A stretch of DNA of 7,914 nucleotides from Peptococcaceae bacterium (GTDB lineage Bacteria > Bacillota > Desulfitobacteriia > Desulfitobacteriales > Syntrophobotulaceae), in the NCBI GenBank assembly GCA_012523535.1, contig JAAYII010000335.1, positions 1-7,914 on the forward strand. The letters run 5' to 3'. The notes beneath the pieces are model-generated. The model was not told the DNA's origin. It saw only the letters and a list, made by a program, of their open reading frames with translations, and made no database searches. This document shows positions 6,438 to 7,914 of the stretch, one piece after another (positions within the stretch are counted from its first letter, which is position 1; each line of letters opens with the position of its first letter). The translations under genes were made by a program, and so were the position numbers.

Positions 6438-6633
6438 TAAGGAATAAGACAAAAGGATAGGACAGGATACTGCATAAAAGCCGTCCAAAATGGCTTGGGA
6501 TAGGAAAACCTCTTATGGGGATAAATAAACAATAAAATAAAAACAACAAAATAATGACAAGAGTAAATATAGACAAGCTGAGAGTATTTAATACAGAAAA
6601 TAAAAAATGCAGAGAATATTAGGAGTGACCCCC
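6438..6633 (+). other. Non-coding gap with a GGA-rich segment between fliD and fliS
   Basis: The gap contains no supported gene. Its first part (6441-6521) has seven GGA triplets on the coding strand, at 6441, 6455, 6460, 6465, 6498, 6503 and 6519; none is followed by a sensible start codon and frame. AAGCC (6478-6482) and GGCTT (6492-6496) can form a small stem between two of the groups. From 6522 to about 6610 the strand is very A-rich and low in G. GGA is the core of CsrA sites, so binding of CsrA here is an attractive guess, not a demonstrated feature. I found no good promoter or terminator in the gap. Confidence 0.45.
6621..6625 (+). promoter_or_regulatory. SD sequence that sets the fliS start
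   Basis: AGGAG lies eight bases before ATG 6634. The upstream in-frame ATG 6607 has no SD and would place this AGGAG inside the gene, so ATG 6634 is preferred. Confidence 0.8.
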
Positions 6634-7044
6634 ATGATTAATCCAATACCTGATTCCCTGACAAACGACCCCCAGAAAGCCTATCAACAAATATCTATTA
6701 ATACGGCTCCACCGGAAAAATTAGTGGTTATGCTTTATTCGGCCGCTCTGAAAAACCTGCAGCAGGGTAAAAAGGCCATTGAAGATAAACAATATGACGT
6801 GGCCAATCAAAAACTATGCAGGGTGCAGGATATTCTCGCGGAATTGAACAATTCCTTGGATATGGAAAAAGGCGGGCAAATCGCTTCTAATCTTCGTGCT
6901 CTATATGAATTTTATGAGGGCGAAGTAGTTAAAGCCAATTTGAAGAAGGATACCTCCTATTTGCAGCCTGTGCAAGAGTTTTTGCAGTCCTATCGGGATA
7001 TGTGGATTGAAGTGGCCAGAATTGTCCGTATGGGTGCAAAATGA
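6634..7044 (+). CDS. fliS: Flagellin export chaperone FliS
   Basis: FliS binds the C-terminal D0 region of flagellin in the cytoplasm, prevents premature polymerisation and brings it to the export gate. The product from ATG 6634 has 136 residues, normal for the family. It starts with a proline-containing tail and the conserved KAYQQISINTAPPEKLVVMLYSAALKNLQQGKKAI segment (about 14-48). It continues with a four-helix bundle pattern: QDILAELNNSLDMEKGGQIASNLRALYEFYEGEVVKANLKKD, then a last helix with SYRDMWIEV. The stop overlaps the next gene by four bases (ATGA), so the two are coupled. It has the partner genes expected nearby: flagellin, fliW and fliD. Confidence 0.95.
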   Translation: MINPIPDSLTNDPQKAYQQISINTAPPEKLVVMLYSAALKNLQQGKKAIEDKQYDVANQKLCRVQDILAELNNSLDMEKGGQIASNLRALYEFYEGEVVKANLKKDTSYLQPVQEFLQSYRDMWIEVARIVRMGAK

Positions 7045-7547
7045 TGATGCATGAATTACTGCAAAAACTAATAGAACTATATAAATCGGATGTCGAAGAC
7101 TACGATAGCCTTTTGGAAAAAATGCAAGCTTTTAATGATTTTTTGGAAAGTAAATCCGACCAACTGCCTATCGAAACTTATGTTGATAAGTTAAAAGAAT
7201 TTACCCTTTTTCGCAATGATTGTTTCCGGATTCTGCAGCAAAGGAGTCTCCAGAGCACAGAAATAAAAAAGCAGCTCATGGCTAAAACGGGACGTGATTT
7301 TCAAATTGAGGACTTTAAACCATATCATGCCCAAAAGGATTTTTCGCTTATCTCTGATCTGAGCCAAAAGCTGCCCCAAAAGATGAAACGGGTACTGGAG
7401 CTTGACGAATTAATTATTTCCAAACTCAATAGCGAACTGGAGAATGTTCGAGAAGAGCTTAACCGTTTACAAAAAGCCCAAAAATTAAAACATATTTATA
7501 GGTCTAAAGAACTAATAGATGCGCGTTTTATTGATAAAACAAAATAG
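7041..7547 (+). CDS. Helical FliT-like flagellar chaperone candidate
   Basis: The 168-residue product begins with three consecutive ATG codons (7041, 7044, 7047); the first gives the usual four-base overlap with fliS, but any of them may be used. No strong SD is seen, so translation probably depends on coupling to fliS. The sequence is almost entirely amphipathic helix: residues 1-35 (LLQKLIELYKSDVEDYDSLLEK), 45-75, then a central stretch around 85-105 with FQIEDFKPYH, and a final coiled-coil-like part at about 115-155 (KMKRVLELDELIISKLNSELENVREELNRLQKAQK). There is no signal peptide or membrane segment. The position right after fliS is where fliT lies in many bacteria; FliT is the chaperone of FliD. 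It is longer than B. subtilis FliT (about 113 residues), and sequence identity is too weak to assign by eye. A FlgN-like chaperone is the main alternative. Confidence 0.6.
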   Translation: MMMHELLQKLIELYKSDVEDYDSLLEKMQAFNDFLESKSDQLPIETYVDKLKEFTLFRNDCFRILQQRSLQSTEIKKQLMAKTGRDFQIEDFKPYHAQKDFSLISDLSQKLPQKMKRVLELDELIISKLNSELENVREELNRLQKAQKLKHIYRSKELIDARFIDKTK

Positions 7548-7555
7548 ACTACCGC

Positions 7556-7583
7556 AAATTCCCTTTCAAGGGAATTTTTGTTT
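7556..7583 (+). terminator. Intrinsic terminator of the flaG-fliD-fliS operon
   Basis: AAATTCCCT and AGGGAATTT form a 9-bp stem (7556-7564 with 7569-7577) around a 4-base loop, followed by TTGTTT, so the T-rich run is 7575-7583. It begins nine bases after the last stop codon. Confidence 0.85.
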
Positions 7584-7589
7584 AATGGC

Positions 7590-7616
7590 TAAAATTCATT
7601 ATTGATTGGCCGATTG
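7590..7616 (+). promoter_or_regulatory. Second sigma-D (sigma-28) type promoter
   Basis: TAAA at 7590-7593 and GCCGATTG at 7609-7616 are exactly 15 bases apart. The -35 element is a perfect match and the -10 element matches six of eight, with the GCCGAT core intact. It lies just after the operon terminator and would start a new transcript near 7623 reading to the right. No long gene begins within the next 230 bases. Confidence 0.6.
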
Positions 7617-7700
7617 AAAAAAATAGATAAATTCCAATGCTTCCCAAAAAGGCCGCAATCCCTTGAAATTGCTTGGATTTACAATTTGTGTTTAATAATT

Positions 7701-7730
7701 AAGAGTTAATAAATAAAGCTCTTTTTTTAT
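7701..7730 (+). terminator. Terminator-like hairpin with T-tract
   Basis: AAGAGTT (7701-7707) pairs with AGCTCTT (7717-7723; one G-U pair) around a 9-base AT loop and runs straight into a T-rich tract (TTTTTAT). The stem is AT-rich and the loop large, so it would be a modest terminator. With the promoter at 7590 it delimits a unit of about 105 bases without a gene. Confidence 0.5.
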
Positions 7731-7860
7731 AAGACTAAAACTTTTTTTTATAGACTGTTTAATACAACAGAAAAGTATTTTTTTATCTGGTATATAGCAG
7801 CAACAAAAATTTTTAACTTTTTCATTGTAATTTTTGCCCAATTTTGAAGCTAAAAAAATA
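7731..7860. other. AT-rich stretch without a gene, with repeated T-tracts
   Basis: No reading frame of useful length is present on either strand. Runs of seven to eight T followed by AT occur at about 7722-7730, 7742-7751 and 7779-7787; the first two continue into AAGACT and AGACTG and so form an imperfect direct repeat. Such tracts can bend DNA or act as upstream elements for a downstream promoter; this is inference. Confidence 0.4.
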
Positions 7861-7914
7861 ATGACCAATAGGCAAAAAGACTCAAAAAATGGCCAATTTA
7901 TTGCTAAAATCGTA
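7861..7914 (+). CDS. Possible N-terminus of a gene cut off by the window end
   Basis: From ATG 7861 a frame is open for 18 codons to the end of the window, giving MTNRQKDSKNGQFIAKIV. The SD is poor (only GAAG, well upstream). The hydrophilic start followed by a strand-like FIAKIV is compatible with a small clostridial protein, but the fragment is too short to identify. A competing out-of-frame ATG at 7889 is open too. Confidence 0.25.
   Translation, partial: MTNRQKDSKNGQFIAKIV

Noticed and set aside
6490..6528. Twelve-codon frame (MAWDRK...) in the fliD-fliS spacer
   Set aside because: It has no SD and is too short to support from sequence alone.
6334..6576. Minus-strand frame of 80 residues across the end of fliD and the spacer
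   Set aside because: It overlaps the conserved FliD C-terminus, has no recognisable domain or SD, and arises from AT-rich sequence.
7082..7108. TAAA, 15 bases, TACGATAG inside the last operon gene
   Set aside because: The spacing is right, but the -10 element lacks the first two consensus bases (5 of 8 match) and it lies inside a coding region with no downstream need for it.
1..7914. CRISPR array, tRNA, rRNA, insertion sequence or prophage signs
   Set aside because: I looked for regular direct repeats, cloverleaf-like elements, transposase motifs and terminal inverted repeats and saw none.

Overview
This window is a compact late-flagellar gene cluster on the + strand. It most likely comes from a low-G+C Gram-positive bacterium (Bacillota, probably a clostridial or Negativicutes-type lineage). 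The reasons are the order DUF6470 gene, fliW, csrA, (glycosyltransferase), flagellin, flaG, fliD, fliS, helical chaperone; strong purine-rich Shine-Dalgarno (SD) sequences; AT-rich spacers; and sigma-D (sigma-28) style promoters. I cannot name the species.

Layout. 1-198 is the 3' end of a DUF6470 (YviE-like) gene. 294-964 holds fliW and csrA, overlapping by one base. 1015-2601 is a family-2 glycosyltransferase with TPR-like repeats. A second TPR reading frame (to 3351) follows in the same frame, separated only by one TAA codon, so it looks like the severed C-terminal part of the same protein. A 200-base gap carries a good sigma-D promoter and a structured leader with two likely CsrA sites. 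Flagellin (3552-4364) follows, then a GC-rich terminator hairpin. flaG, fliD, fliS and a FliT-like helical protein run from 4498 to 7547 and end at an intrinsic terminator. The last 367 bases have no convincing complete gene. They hold a second sigma-D-like promoter, a second terminator-like hairpin, repeated T-tracts and possibly the start of a gene cut off by the window end.

How it works together. FliW, CsrA and flagellin form the partner-switch known from Bacillus subtilis: CsrA represses flagellin translation, FliW sequesters CsrA, and flagellin sequesters FliW. All three partners and the RNA target are visible here. FliS is the flagellin chaperone, FliD the filament cap, FlaG a filament-length or assembly factor, and the last gene is probably another export chaperone. 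The glycosyltransferase between csrA and the flagellin gene, together with a flagellin whose short central segment is very rich in Ser/Thr, suggests flagellin O-glycosylation.

The points most worth a second look are: the in-frame stop that splits the glycosyltransferase; the GGA-in-loop hairpin of the flagellin leader; the cluster of seven GGA triplets between fliD and fliS; and a gene-free promoter-terminator unit at the right end that could encode a small RNA. I see no complete new defence, mobile or CRISPR system; the window is mostly a recognisable flagellar locus.
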